From contig CALWKX010000019.1 of the NCBI GenBank assembly GCA_944381375.1, positions 51,111-115,110 on the forward strand: a stretch of 64,000 nucleotides of DNA, read 5' to 3'. A model generated the notes under the pieces. The model ran no database searches. It saw only the letters and a program-made list of their open reading frames with translations, and had not been told where the DNA came from. The DNA is from an uncultured Lachnospiraceae bacterium (GTDB lineage: Bacteria; Bacillota; Clostridia; Eubacteriales; Anaerofustaceae). Shown one piece after another: positions 38,510 to 47,682 of this stretch; within the stretch, counting starts at the first letter, position 1; each line of letters begins with the position of its first letter. The translations under genes and the position numbers were made by a program.

Positions 38510-39412
38510 ATGTATTTTGCGACGATATTTGAACAAGACGAAGAAAAACTTATCGTAGCTGACAAAACAAAAACAAAGATTTTTTATTTAGACAAGCTAT
38601 GCGCAGATTTTGGCATACAGCCGTTCTTTGATATGGTGGATTTTATAAACGAACAAGATGATGAACTTATCAAAAAAATCAGCGACGAAATTAACTCTGA
38701 CAGAAAGCCTGATATAACTGATATATCCCAGCTTAATTTTGCAGCGGCTATTCCCTATCCTCTGAGGAATGTAATATGTTTAGGCAAGAATTACAAAGAT
38801 CACGTAGCTGAAGTCAACGCCGCTTTCGGCAGCAACAAACCCGATCCTAAAGCTCCGATCTATTTTTCAAAGGCAGCAATGTACGCTTCCGGACCAAATG
38901 ATGAAATCAGCGTATATTCCGAAGTAACTTCTCAGGTAGACTATGAAGTGGAACTTATTGCAATTATAGGCAAACCTGCGCTGAACGTTGCCAAAGATGA
39001 AGCCGAAGATTATATTTTCGGTTACGCCGTAGGACATGATTTTTCGGTAAGAGACATACAGAGCGAAAGAAAACAATGGCTTTTCGGCAAAAGCTTTGAC
39101 GGGCATTTTGCAATGGGCGCTTGGATTGCTCATAAAAGCATAATCCCTTTCCCTGTTGAACTTGAGATATCACTTAAAGTAAATGGAGAAATTCGTCAGC
39201 AATCAAATACTAAAAATATGATATTTGACATACCGACAACTATTTCTGATCTTACAAGAGGTATGACACTATATCCGGCAGACATGATAATGACTGGCAC
39301 ACCGTCCGGCGTTGGAATGGGGCGCAATCCGCAGGAATTTCTAAAACCGGGAGACGTACTTACAGCATCTATAGAGGGCATTGAAACATTCGATGTAACC
39401 ATGTGCGACTGA
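38510..39412 (+). CDS. Fumarylacetoacetate hydrolase (FAH) family protein, copy 1
   Basis: 300-aa metal-dependent hydrolase or decarboxylase. After an N-terminal cap (1-82) comes the FAH fold: VICLGKNYKDHVAE near 85, FSKAAMYASGPND near 120, the metal ligands in VDYEVELIAIIGK near 143 and GHDFSVRDIQSE near 175, KSFDGHFAMGAWI near 192, and the canonical MTGTPSGVGMG near 263. Relatives include acylpyruvases and oxaloacetate decarboxylases; the substrate here is unknown. It lies 18 nt after dapH behind a good ribosome site, so it belongs to the lysine-regulated operon. Confidence 0.9.
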   Translation: MYFATIFEQDEEKLIVADKTKTKIFYLDKLCADFGIQPFFDMVDFINEQDDELIKKISDEINSDRKPDITDISQLNFAAAIPYPLRNVICLGKNYKDHVAEVNAAFGSNKPDPKAPIYFSKAAMYASGPNDEISVYSEVTSQVDYEVELIAIIGKPALNVAKDEAEDYIFGYAVGHDFSVRDIQSERKQWLFGKSFDGHFAMGAWIAHKSIIPFPVELEISLKVNGEIRQQSNTKNMIFDIPTTISDLTRGMTLYPADMIMTGTPSGVGMGRNPQEFLKPGDVLTASIEGIETFDVTMCD

Positions 39413-39418
39413 TATCGC

Positions 39419-39445
39419 AAAGCGCATTTTTTCAAAATGCGCTTT
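39419..39445 (+). terminator. Terminator of the lysine operon
   Basis: AAAGCGCATTTT (39419-39430), 3-nt loop, AAAATGCGCTTT (39434-39445), then ATATTTTAT. It lies between the two FAH genes, so the second may be expressed only by read-through or from a promoter I cannot see. Confidence 0.7.
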
Positions 39446-39483
39446 ATATTTTATATGTATCTCATTGTTTCAAGGAGTTAAAA

Positions 39484-40371
39484 ATGTACTTTGCAAGCGC
39501 AGTTATAAATGGCGAAGAAACAGTTATTGTATCAACTGATAAATCCAAAGCATATAAAGTCAATGATTTTTTATCTGTTTGCAAAATAAATCCCGTCTGC
39601 AATATGAAAGAATTTATTAACATGCAGAACGACACAATCATTGAGAAAATTAAATCCATGATAAATACGGAATACGTTGAAGAAATTGATGTTAAGCAGC
39701 TTACTCTTACCGCAGCAATCCCCAAACCTTTACGAAACGTATTTTGCGTAGGTAAAAATTATAAAGATCATATCAATGAAATGAACAAAGCTTTTGGATC
39801 TTATGATCTTCCAAAAAAACCGATGTATTTCACAAAAGCGTCATTATCAGCTACAGGACCGAATCAAAAAGTAAGCGTTTATTCAGAAATGTCCCAAAAG
39901 GCCGACTATGAGGCGGAACTTATAATAATAATGGGAAAACAAACACATAAACTTAACGGCAAAAATGCAGAGGATTATATATTCGGATATGCATGCGGAA
40001 ATGACCTGTCTTTAAGAGATATACAAAATGAACGCGGACAGGTTTTCTACGGAAAAAGCTTCGATGGGCTTTTCGCCATGGGCGCTTGGATTGCTCACAA
40101 AAGCATCATAAAATATCCTGTAGAATTAAATATCAGATCTTACGTTAATGACTCATTAAGACAAAACGGCAATACCGGCGATATGATATTTGATCCGCAT
40201 TATATTGTCAATGATCTTTCCTGCGCGATAACCCTCATGCCGGCGGACATGATAATGACCGGCTCTCCCGCAGGCTCTGCTTGCAATCATGCCAACGGAT
40301 TTTTAACCTCAGGCGATAGATTGAAAACTTATATAGAAAATATAGATGAATTTACAATCATTATTGAATGA
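39484..40371 (+). CDS. Fumarylacetoacetate hydrolase family protein, copy 2 (diverged)
   Basis: 295-aa tandem paralogue of the gene before it, alike end to end (MYFASAVING start; FCVGKNYKDHINEMN; ADYEAELIIIMGK; GNDLSLRDIQNE; KSFDGLFAMGAWI). The metal ligands are kept. The usual TGTPSGVGMG near the C-terminus is changed to TGSPAGSACNHANG, which alters the active-site wall, so specificity has probably shifted or activity been lost. AAGGAG at 39472 sets the start at ATG 39484; an open stretch upstream to 39403 is not coding. Confidence 0.88.
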   Translation: MYFASAVINGEETVIVSTDKSKAYKVNDFLSVCKINPVCNMKEFINMQNDTIIEKIKSMINTEYVEEIDVKQLTLTAAIPKPLRNVFCVGKNYKDHINEMNKAFGSYDLPKKPMYFTKASLSATGPNQKVSVYSEMSQKADYEAELIIIMGKQTHKLNGKNAEDYIFGYACGNDLSLRDIQNERGQVFYGKSFDGLFAMGAWIAHKSIIKYPVELNIRSYVNDSLRQNGNTGDMIFDPHYIVNDLSCAITLMPADMIMTGSPAGSACNHANGFLTSGDRLKTYIENIDEFTIIIE

Positions 40372-40417
40372 TAACTATACATCCTTAAAATTATAAAACA
40401 AATAAACTTTACATGAC

Positions 40418-40454
40418 AAAAAGAAGAGACAAATTTAAAGTGCTCTTCTTTTAT
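40418..40454 (+). terminator. Terminator after FAH copy 2
   Basis: AAAAAGAAGAG (40418-40428) pairs with CTCTTCTTTT (40443-40452) and runs into T-rich sequence. Confidence 0.65.
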
Positions 40455-40623
40455 TGCAGCAACTTAACCGCTAATATTCTTCCTGATTTTCCCAAGCAGC
40501 TATATTACATTAAAAATCATGTATTTTAAGTATCTACGCTAAATCCAAAGCAAATTGGTTTTGACTTTAGAACAAACACTTAAAATCTGCTTGATGCTTC
40601 TAATGATAGAATAGTTTTATCCA

Positions 40624-41274
40624 CTATATCAAGAATTTGATATTTGAATAATCTATTTTCTGGAAAAGCTCTTCTGCTTTTTTCACATTCTGTATAATAA
40701 CTCTTATATCTATTCCGGCAAGACGAACGGCAATCGTGGCAAGGAAATTGATAAAATCTTTGCTTTTATGCGGATCAAGCCTGTCATATCTGTCCATCAG
40801 AAGCTCTCTTCTAGCTCCGTATTCGGCAATTATAAGTCTCCTGAATATAGCTTCGGAAATATCTATATCAAAAGTTTTCACTATATCCATCAAATTATAG
40901 GCTATAAGGTCGCTGGCGTCAGCCGATACAAGTCTATTAATAAAGATTTCCTTGTACAGATCCCTGTTATTATCATTATCAAGCATAATAGTGTAAAATA
41001 TCTTAGTAAATACAATATGCTTTTGAAGCGGATTTTCTATCTGATTTCCTATTTGATCGTCAACGCACTTCCTGATATTCTGTATAAACTGCGTATAGGC
41101 CAAAGCGAGGATATCTTTTTTCTTGAAGTAATAATTGACCAAACCTATAGGTACATTAGCGTCGGAAGCTATTTTTGCTATAGTTGCACTCTTGTAGCCA
41201 TATTTGTAGAACATTTTCTTAGCGGATTGGAAAATTTTTTCTCTAGTCTCAATTCCTTTATTATAAGTGCCCAT
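40624..41274 (-). CDS. TetR family transcriptional regulator
   Basis: 216-aa repressor type. The HTH lies at residues 10-55: REKIFQSAKKMFYKYGYKSA, TIAKIASDANVPIGLVNYYF, KKKDILALAY. The helical ligand domain that follows is not recognisable. Its neighbours (a small membrane protein upstream, FAH genes on the other strand) give no firm target; GGAG lies ahead of the ATG. Confidence 0.9.
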   Translation of the reverse strand: MGTYNKGIETREKIFQSAKKMFYKYGYKSATIAKIASDANVPIGLVNYYFKKKDILALAYTQFIQNIRKCVDDQIGNQIENPLQKHIVFTKIFYTIMLDNDNNRDLYKEIFINRLVSADASDLIAYNLMDIVKTFDIDISEAIFRRLIIAEYGARRELLMDRYDRLDPHKSKDFINFLATIAVRLAGIDIRVIIQNVKKAEELFQKIDYSNIKFLI

Positions 41275-41361
41275 ATATCCTTCTCCCTTTATTTTTATTT
41301 TTCACTTGCCGCAGTCATTATACTACAATAAATTTCATCTATCAATTTTTTTTAAAAAAAT

Positions 41362-41790
41362 TTAATTCAAAGCATTTTTACATTCGGAAAATTTTTTTTT
41401 ATTTAGATCTGTATCACATATTCTATCATAAATCACCATAGCTACAAATAATCCGCATATACCGGAAATAACTCTGAAAATATCATAAGAAGATTGATCT
41501 CCGATAAATATTACCTTATCAAATAATGCAGCCGCAAATATTAATAACATAATATAATAAAAAATACGCGTTGAACTTTTTTTATAAAATACTCTGACCA
41601 ATGATAATAAGAAAAATGATGCAGCCGCAGAAACAATACAATTAGGAATATATTCAAAAAATTGTTTAATGACAATTATGTCCGTTTGACGGTATTTTCC
41701 TATAAGTACGAACACACCAAATAATGAGATCAACACTACAAAAGCTAATATGCTGTTTTTCAGTATTCTATCGTTTTTAATTTTATCCAT
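41362..41790 (-). CDS. Small integral membrane protein (four helices)
   Basis: 142-aa unknown with four hydrophobic segments: ILAFVVLISLFGVFVLIG (about 14-31), CIVSAAASFFLLSLVRV (about 51-67), FYYIMLLIFAAALFDKVIFI (about 77-96) and FRVISGICGLFVAMVIY (about 104-121). The ends are charged. It lies 32 nt after glyQS and may be read from the same message. I cannot name a family. Confidence 0.6.
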   Translation of the reverse strand: MDKIKNDRILKNSILAFVVLISLFGVFVLIGKYRQTDIIVIKQFFEYIPNCIVSAAASFFLLSLVRVFYKKSSTRIFYYIMLLIFAAALFDKVIFIGDQSSYDIFRVISGICGLFVAMVIYDRICDTDLNKKKFSECKNALN

Positions 41791-41822
41791 TTTTATTTAT
41801 TATTTTATTTATTTTTTTCAGT

Positions 41823-43211
41823 TTAGAAGTATATTCTTTCCTTAATATAATCCGCCAGAGCATCTATGGCAACTCTTGTCTGCTTCATACTGTCACGATC
41901 ACGCACAGTAACACAGCCGTCATTTTCCGTATCGAAATCGACTGTTATACAAAACGGAGTGCCTATTTCATCATGTCTGCGGTAGCGCTTGCCTATATTG
42001 CCGGCGTCATCATATTCACATTCAAATTCTTTGATAAGCCTTTCATATAAAGCAAAAGCTCTATCCGATTGTTTTTTCGTAAGAGGAAGCACTCCTGCTT
42101 TGAACGGCGCAATATACGGATGTATTCTTAATACATTTCTCTCAGTGCCGTCTTCCAGGCTTTCCAATTCATACCCGTCACAAAGCAAAGCAAAAAACAG
42201 TCTTCCGGCGCCTACAGAAGGCTCAATGCAGTATGGATGAAATTTTTCATTAGTAACCGGATCAATATATTTCATATCTTTCCCGGAATATTTTTCATGC
42301 TGCTTAAGGTCATAATCTGTCCTGTCGGCTATTCCCCAAAGCTCGCCTTTGCCGAATGGGAAATTATATTCGATATCGGTTGTCGCATTAGAATAATGCG
42401 ACAACTGTTCCGGCGCATGATCCCTCAAAGAAATATTTTCTTTTTTGATGCCTATATCATAAAGGAACTGTTCGCAAAAACTTCTCCAATAATTAAACCA
42501 TTTCATTTCTTCTTCAGGGCGGCAGAAAAATTCAAGCTCCATCTGCTCGAATTCGCGTGTTCTGAAAATGAAATTACCAGGCGTGATTTCATTGCGGAAG
42601 GATTTCCCTACCTGCCCTATACCAAAGGGAAGTTTTTTTCTCGTCGTGCGCTGAACATTTTTGAAATTTACAAAAATTCCCTGGCAAGTCTCTGGTCTCA
42701 AATACAGCGTGTTTATACTATCCTCTGTAACCCCTTGAAAAGTCTTGAACATCAAATTGAACTGACGAATCTTGGTAAAATCCTGAGCGCCGCATTTGGG
42801 GCATTTAACGCCTTCATCTTGTATGTATTGCTCCATTTTCTCATTGCTCCAGCCGTCCGCCACTTCATTTGCACCTTTTTTGCTAAGATCATCTTCGATA
42901 AGCTTATCCGCTCTGAAACGGCTTTTGCATGTTTTGCAGTCCATAAGCGGGTCATTAAAATTAGCCAAATGGCCGCTGGCTTCCCACACTCTGGAATTCA
43001 TAAGAATTGAAGAATCTATCATTACATTATATGGACATTCCGTGATGAACTTTTTGATCCATGCGTTTTTAACATTATTGAGCATAAGCACTCCTATGGG
43101 ACCGTAATCCCATGAATTTGCCAATCCCTCATATATCTCTGAGCCCGGGAACACCAAACCTCTCATTTTCGTAATGCTGATGATTTCATTTAACGTAAGC
43201 TGCCTTGTCAT
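41823..43211 (-). CDS. glyQS: Glycyl-tRNA synthetase (single-chain, class II)
   Basis: Dimeric alpha-type glycine-tRNA ligase of 462 aa. It opens [20 protein letters not shown]; motif 1 region is YDYGPIG-like ([14 protein letters not shown]); zinc-type CKTC and CPKCG lie near 93 and 135; motif 2 is [22 protein letters not shown] near 205; motif 3 is [12 protein letters not shown] near 330. The anticodon-binding domain completes it. It starts 15 nt after the recO stop. No T-box leader is seen ahead of recO or glyQS. Confidence 0.97.
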   Translation of the reverse strand: MTRQLTLNEIISITKMRGLVFPGSEIYEGLANSWDYGPIGVLMLNNVKNAWIKKFITECPYNVMIDSSILMNSRVWEASGHLANFNDPLMDCKTCKSRFRADKLIEDDLSKKGANEVADGWSNEKMEQYIQDEGVKCPKCGAQDFTKIRQFNLMFKTFQGVTEDSINTLYLRPETCQGIFVNFKNVQRTTRKKLPFGIGQVGKSFRNEITPGNFIFRTREFEQMELEFFCRPEEEMKWFNYWRSFCEQFLYDIGIKKENISLRDHAPEQLSHYSNATTDIEYNFPFGKGELWGIADRTDYDLKQHEKYSGKDMKYIDPVTNEKFHPYCIEPSVGAGRLFFALLCDGYELESLEDGTERNVLRIHPYIAPFKAGVLPLTKKQSDRAFALYERLIKEFECEYDDAGNIGKRYRRHDEIGTPFCITVDFDTENDGCVTVRDRDSMKQTRVAIDALADYIKERIYF

Positions 43212-43226
43212 TTTTACCTCCGTTGT

Positions 43227-43967
43227 TTAAATTGCGTAAAGCTGCTCAACGCTGCGAGGCAGCCTTCCTACATTATAGCGTATATATTCATTGATGTATT
43301 TGAATAATAAAATTATTTCATCCTTATCCGCTAATTTGCTTTTTACTATATTCCTCAAATCCATGTGCAAAAGCGCATACATATATTCGGTCTCTGTACG
43401 AGTAAGCAGCGGAAGATCTTTAGTCTGAGCGCAACGAGGGCAAATTACTCCGCCTTGCGAATAATCAAACATATACATGTCGCTTTCTTCACAACATTTA
43501 ACGCATACATTCAGACAAGGATATATCCCGCTTATGCCTGTAAGCTTAAGAGCAATCACAAGCGCAATCAAAGGCATGTATTCCAAAGGCGCTTTTTCTG
43601 TCAGGTCCAAAGCATAGTAAATCAGATTGAAAGTGATGTCTTCATTCATTCCTGCATGAAACATTATATCTATAAGTTCGCAAAAATAGCTCGCGACTGC
43701 AAGCCTCTCATAATCTTTTACTATTCCTTCAAACATCCTTATCAGATCAGCCGAATATACATACAAACCGCTTTTGGATTCACTCAAAACGTATTCGCTC
43801 AATGCGAAAAGCTGCGTTGATGGCGAATATTTGCATTTAATACTCATAGCGCCTTTAGCGCAGACAGTGAGTTTTCCCTCTGAGCGTGTAAAAAGAGTCA
43901 GTATCTTATCATGGTCTTTATATTTTGCGCTTCTTAAAACGAAAGCATGGCACTTTTGTCTTTCCAT
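43227..43967 (-). CDS. recO: DNA repair protein RecO
   Basis: Recombination mediator that helps RecA displace SSB. OB fold at 1-80 (AFVLRSAKYKDHDKILTLFT; KLTVCAKGAMSIKC), helical domain, then a four-cysteine zinc site (CLNVCVKCC ... CPRC) near residues 150-178. Length 246 aa is normal. It precedes glyQS, the usual order in Firmicutes. Confidence 0.94.
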   Translation of the reverse strand: MERQKCHAFVLRSAKYKDHDKILTLFTRSEGKLTVCAKGAMSIKCKYSPSTQLFALSEYVLSESKSGLYVYSADLIRMFEGIVKDYERLAVASYFCELIDIMFHAGMNEDITFNLIYYALDLTEKAPLEYMPLIALVIALKLTGISGIYPCLNVCVKCCEESDMYMFDYSQGGVICPRCAQTKDLPLLTRTETEYMYALLHMDLRNIVKSKLADKDEIILLFKYINEYIRYNVGRLPRSVEQLYAI

Positions 43968-44012
43968 TTCATATCAACTGTATTTTTTTAATATTATACA
44001 TTAAAAAACGAA

Positions 44013-46352
44013 TTACTGCAAATAAACTATAGTTGCACCTGTTCCGCCTTCATTAAGACCTCCAAAACGACTGTTTTCAACCATGGGGTGATTTTTAAGC
44101 ACTTTCGTTACTTCCTTCGCAAGAATTCCATTGCCTTTGCCGTGCACTATCGTAACGACCTTAAGCCCCGCCAACACAGCGTCGTCAATATATTTCTCTA
44201 CTTCTAGAGCAACTTCTGTCGACGTTATACCTCTGATATCAAGTTTTGGAGATATTTCTGATGATTTCATCCCCGTATAGCTGAACTGTTTTTCTTTTTT
44301 CCTTTCAACATGTTTCAGCTTCGAAACATCAAATTTTGTTTTTATCGACCCTACCTGCACTAAGGCTTTGTTTTTATCAGTCTCAATCACATAACCCTCA
44401 CAGCCCAAATCCGGAATGAATACAGTATCTCCCTTATTAACAACTATATTATCGGCATTGTACGTTTTTTCAAGCGCCGGATGCTGCGGTATAACATCAT
44501 TTATTTTACCCAAAGCGTCTTTTGATAAAGCTTCTATTTTACTAAGACTTTCTTTTGACGCGCATGTTTTTTCCGCCTGACGCAAAATCTCTCCTGCCGT
44601 TTTTTTTGCTTCAGCTATCAGCCGCTTTGCTTTTATGGCAGCGTCGCTCAGCTCTTTATCTTTCTTTTCCTTAAATTCGCGTTGCTCTTTTTCAAGCTCG
44701 ACTCGCAGACGATTATTCTCTTCATGCAAATTAGCGGCTTTGCTTTCCAATATGCCGGCAGCCGTAAGTTTTTCATTAAGTTTGGCAATTACATCGCTGA
44801 TCTGCGCATTACTCGTGCTCATGGCCTCAGACGCTTTATTTATAATATCTTTGCTAAGACCAAGTCTTGCGGAAATTTCAAACGCGTTCGATTTTCCCGG
44901 TATTCCTGTTTTCAGTTTATAAGTAGGCCTTAAATTTTCAACGTCAAATTCCATACAAGCATTTACTACGCCTTCTTCAGTTAAAGCATACTGTTTTATC
45001 TCATTGTAATGAGTAGTGGCAGCGCTTAAACATCCGCTGTCTTTTATAGTACAGAGTATAGCTTTAGCCAGCGCCGCCCCTTCTGACGGGTCTGTACCCG
45101 CCCCAAGCTCATCGAGCAAAACAAGTGAATTGCTATTAATTTGGCTGAGAATACCTATAATATTCGTCATATGAGATGAAAATGTGCTCAACGATTGCGC
45201 TATACTTTGTTCGTCGCCAATATCGGCAAATACTTCATCGAACACATACGTTGAACTTCCGCTTAAAGCAGGAACATAAAGCGCGCACTGAGCCATCAAT
45301 ACGCAAAAACCTATAGTTTTCAAAGCGACGGTCTTGCCTCCGGTGTTCGGTCCGGTAATGACCATTTGAGTATAACCTTCCCCTAAAATAATATCAGAAG
45401 CTACCGCCGTATCTGTGTTGAGTAAAGGATGATAAGATCCATAAAGCGAGATCTTTTTTTCATTATTTATTAAGGGCCGAGCATGACCATGTTGTATAGC
45501 ATACTGCGCTTTTGCAAAAAGCTCATCAAACATTACTGCTATTTTTTCATTATTTATTATATATTCCGCATCATTGCTTACACGCCTGGAAAATTCTCTT
45601 AAAATATTTTCTATTTCTTTCGCTTGCTCAAGCTCAAGCTCTCTTATTTTGTTGTTAAGCGCAACAACGGCTGAAGGTTCTATATATATAGTAAGCCCTG
45701 AAGACGAACTGTCATGGATTATGCCGTCAATCATATGACGGCATTCGTTTTTTACAGGAACTACATATCTGCCGGATCTTAACGTAACGATAGGTTCCTG
45801 AAGTATTTTTCTGTATGCTGAAGAATTGATTATCGAATTAAGCTTGTCTTTGATTGATGAATTTGCGTTTTTTATTTTTCTTCTTATATCATAAAGAACG
45901 TTCGAGGCTGTATCCGCTATATCATTTTCACTTATTATTGAAGCGTCTATATCTGACGCAAGCTTGTTAAGCGGCTCAAGATCTTCAGCGTATTCATCAA
46001 GTATTGGCGTACTTACAGAATCTGTGTTCGTGAGTATGAAGCGTTTTAGATGCTTTACGGTACGCAGCATGGACGAAATTTTCATCAAAGCTTCATGCCG
46101 CAACAAACCGCCCTTTTGGGCATGAACGGCATATTCGCCTGCCGGCGCAATTCCTTCCAAAGGAATCCGTCCTTTTAATTGGCTGAGAGCAACAGCCTGT
46201 TCGAGCATATCAAGCCTTCTAAGAAGCATGGCTTCACTGTGAAATGGTTTCAGCGCTTTTATGTTATTCTTCGCTGTATCAGTATAAGCATACCGAGCTA
46301 CTTCATCAAGCACCTTGTCTAATTCAAGGGTTTTAAACACTTTATCGTTCAA
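44013..46352 (-). CDS. mutS2: Endonuclease MutS2
   Basis: About 780-aa MutS homologue that acts on recombination intermediates and stalled ribosomes. It has no mismatch-binding domain. Core and clamp helices precede the ATPase: Walker A GPNTGGKTVALKT near 330, Walker B LVLLDELGAGTDPSEGAAL near 405, then a long coiled coil (about 520-620) and the C-terminal Smr nuclease domain (LDIRGITSTEVALEVEKYID; VTIVHGKGNGILAKEV). I prefer TTG 46352, starting MNDKVFKTLELDKVL like relatives, over ATG 46379; it overlaps the stop of the gene before it by 11 nt. Confidence 0.95.
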   Translation of the reverse strand: MNDKVFKTLELDKVLDEVARYAYTDTAKNNIKALKPFHSEAMLLRRLDMLEQAVALSQLKGRIPLEGIAPAGEYAVHAQKGGLLRHEALMKISSMLRTVKHLKRFILTNTDSVSTPILDEYAEDLEPLNKLASDIDASIISENDIADTASNVLYDIRRKIKNANSSIKDKLNSIINSSAYRKILQEPIVTLRSGRYVVPVKNECRHMIDGIIHDSSSSGLTIYIEPSAVVALNNKIRELELEQAKEIENILREFSRRVSNDAEYIINNEKIAVMFDELFAKAQYAIQHGHARPLINNEKKISLYGSYHPLLNTDTAVASDIILGEGYTQMVITGPNTGGKTVALKTIGFCVLMAQCALYVPALSGSSTYVFDEVFADIGDEQSIAQSLSTFSSHMTNIIGILSQINSNSLVLLDELGAGTDPSEGAALAKAILCTIKDSGCLSAATTHYNEIKQYALTEEGVVNACMEFDVENLRPTYKLKTGIPGKSNAFEISARLGLSKDIINKASEAMSTSNAQISDVIAKLNEKLTAAGILESKAANLHEENNRLRVELEKEQREFKEKKDKELSDAAIKAKRLIAEAKKTAGEILRQAEKTCASKESLSKIEALSKDALGKINDVIPQHPALEKTYNADNIVVNKGDTVFIPDLGCEGYVIETDKNKALVQVGSIKTKFDVSKLKHVERKKEKQFSYTGMKSSEISPKLDIRGITSTEVALEVEKYIDDAVLAGLKVVTIVHGKGNGILAKEVTKVLKNHPMVENSRFGGLNEGGTGATIVYLQ

Positions 46353-47673
46353 TCCTGCGCTTCCTCTTCTTTTCCACATTTCTCAGACCTATTACAATAC
46401 CAGCTATTATGGCTGCAAATATGCCATAAAGTAATATATCAGTCATGCCCGCCGGTTTGTAATCAGTCGCAGCTATAAGTTCCACACTTTTTATAAGCAC
46501 ATCATCGATATAAAAATCTGCATATGCAACTGTTTGCCCGCTTTCAACCTGCGCAATAAGCTTAAGTCTTTCACTTTCATCTACTTCACTTACTCCTTCC
46601 AAAGCGGAGATAGTATAATTTACAACTCCTTGTGAATCTTTATCAATGCAGGCATATGTATCGTATTTCATATTCAGCTTCATTCTAAAAGGAATGAGAA
46701 ACGATGGATTAGTCCACACTACATTTATGCTCATATCCTCTTGCGGCGTCAGATGCACCATATAATAATTATCAAAGCTGTAATTTATAATATCATGGGT
46801 GCGCTTCCATATTTCCATATCTTCGGTAGGCACTTTCAACACTGCGCCTACAAATGTCTTTTCCCCGTCTTGCGCAGCGAAAAGAAAACATCGGAGGCCA
46901 TCATCAGTATACCCGCTTTTCAAACCGAATACTCTACTGTCGTAATAAGGATTCTGCTGTGTACCATTGTTGTCATCTTCAAGTGTTTCATAATAAAAAA
47001 CATTTGTGCTTTCCCAAATATGCTGTGCCATATTTGTAGTAACTTCATATGTTTTCACTCCGACAACATTCATTATTATTTCGTTATTAAGAACCGCGCA
47101 GCCAAGCTTTACAATATCATTAGGCGTAGATATATTGTTAGGATTATCATATCCGTCGCTGTTTGCCACATCTGTATTATACATGCCGATGTTGTCGGCC
47201 TTTACATTCATTTGACTTACAAAGGCTTGATTAGCCTCTTCGGCAGAAGCATCTGCATTCCCCAGTATTACTCTGCCGGTTTCTATGCCAAGTACGATCG
47301 CCGCGTCGTTGCCCGATGGCAAAAGAGCGCCGTAAATAAGCTGCTCTACAGTAAGCTGCTCCCCTTCTTCCAAATCGGCCAAAGAGCTGTTTTCTCCAAC
47401 CATATCAAGAGCCGCCTGCTCAACAGTCACAACTCTGTCAAGCTCCAAATAATCAAGCACAGTCATAACATTTAATAGCTTAATGATACTGCCAGGATAA
47501 TACGTAGCATCGGCATTATTTGATACAATCGTATCTCCTGATTTTATCTCCATGACAGCTACTCCCATGTCCGGATATGAGCTGAAATCATAAGAAGCGG
47601 CGCTGACATTAACGGGCAAACATGTAAAAGCTATTAATACTGTTAAAATAATGCATGTGATTCGTTTTATCAT
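46342..47673 (-). CDS. D-alanyl-D-alanine carboxypeptidase (serine, S11/DacF-like)
   Basis: 443-aa secreted, membrane-held penicillin-binding protein that trims peptidoglycan stem peptides. An N-terminal signal peptide (IILTVLIAFTCLPVNVSAAS, cut near residue 26), the SxxK motif PGSIIKLLN near 62, SxN as LPSGNDAAIV near 117, and the KTG equivalent as LKSGYTDDG near 250 are present; a transmembrane helix lies near the C-terminus (about 412-432). KSG in place of KTG is a mild change. The stop overlaps mutS2. Confidence 0.92.
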   Translation of the reverse strand: MIKRITCIILTVLIAFTCLPVNVSAASYDFSSYPDMGVAVMEIKSGDTIVSNNADATYYPGSIIKLLNVMTVLDYLELDRVVTVEQAALDMVGENSSLADLEEGEQLTVEQLIYGALLPSGNDAAIVLGIETGRVILGNADASAEEANQAFVSQMNVKADNIGMYNTDVANSDGYDNPNNISTPNDIVKLGCAVLNNEIIMNVVGVKTYEVTTNMAQHIWESTNVFYYETLEDDNNGTQQNPYYDSRVFGLKSGYTDDGLRCFLFAAQDGEKTFVGAVLKVPTEDMEIWKRTHDIINYSFDNYYMVHLTPQEDMSINVVWTNPSFLIPFRMKLNMKYDTYACIDKDSQGVVNYTISALEGVSEVDESERLKLIAQVESGQTVAYADFYIDDVLIKSVELIAATDYKPAGMTDILLYGIFAAIIAGIVIGLRNVEKKRKRRIER

Positions 47674-47682
47674 GATCTCACC

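Noticed and set aside
43200..43230. T-box leader for glyQS
   Set aside because: Only 15 nt separate recO from glyQS and no T-box consensus is seen.
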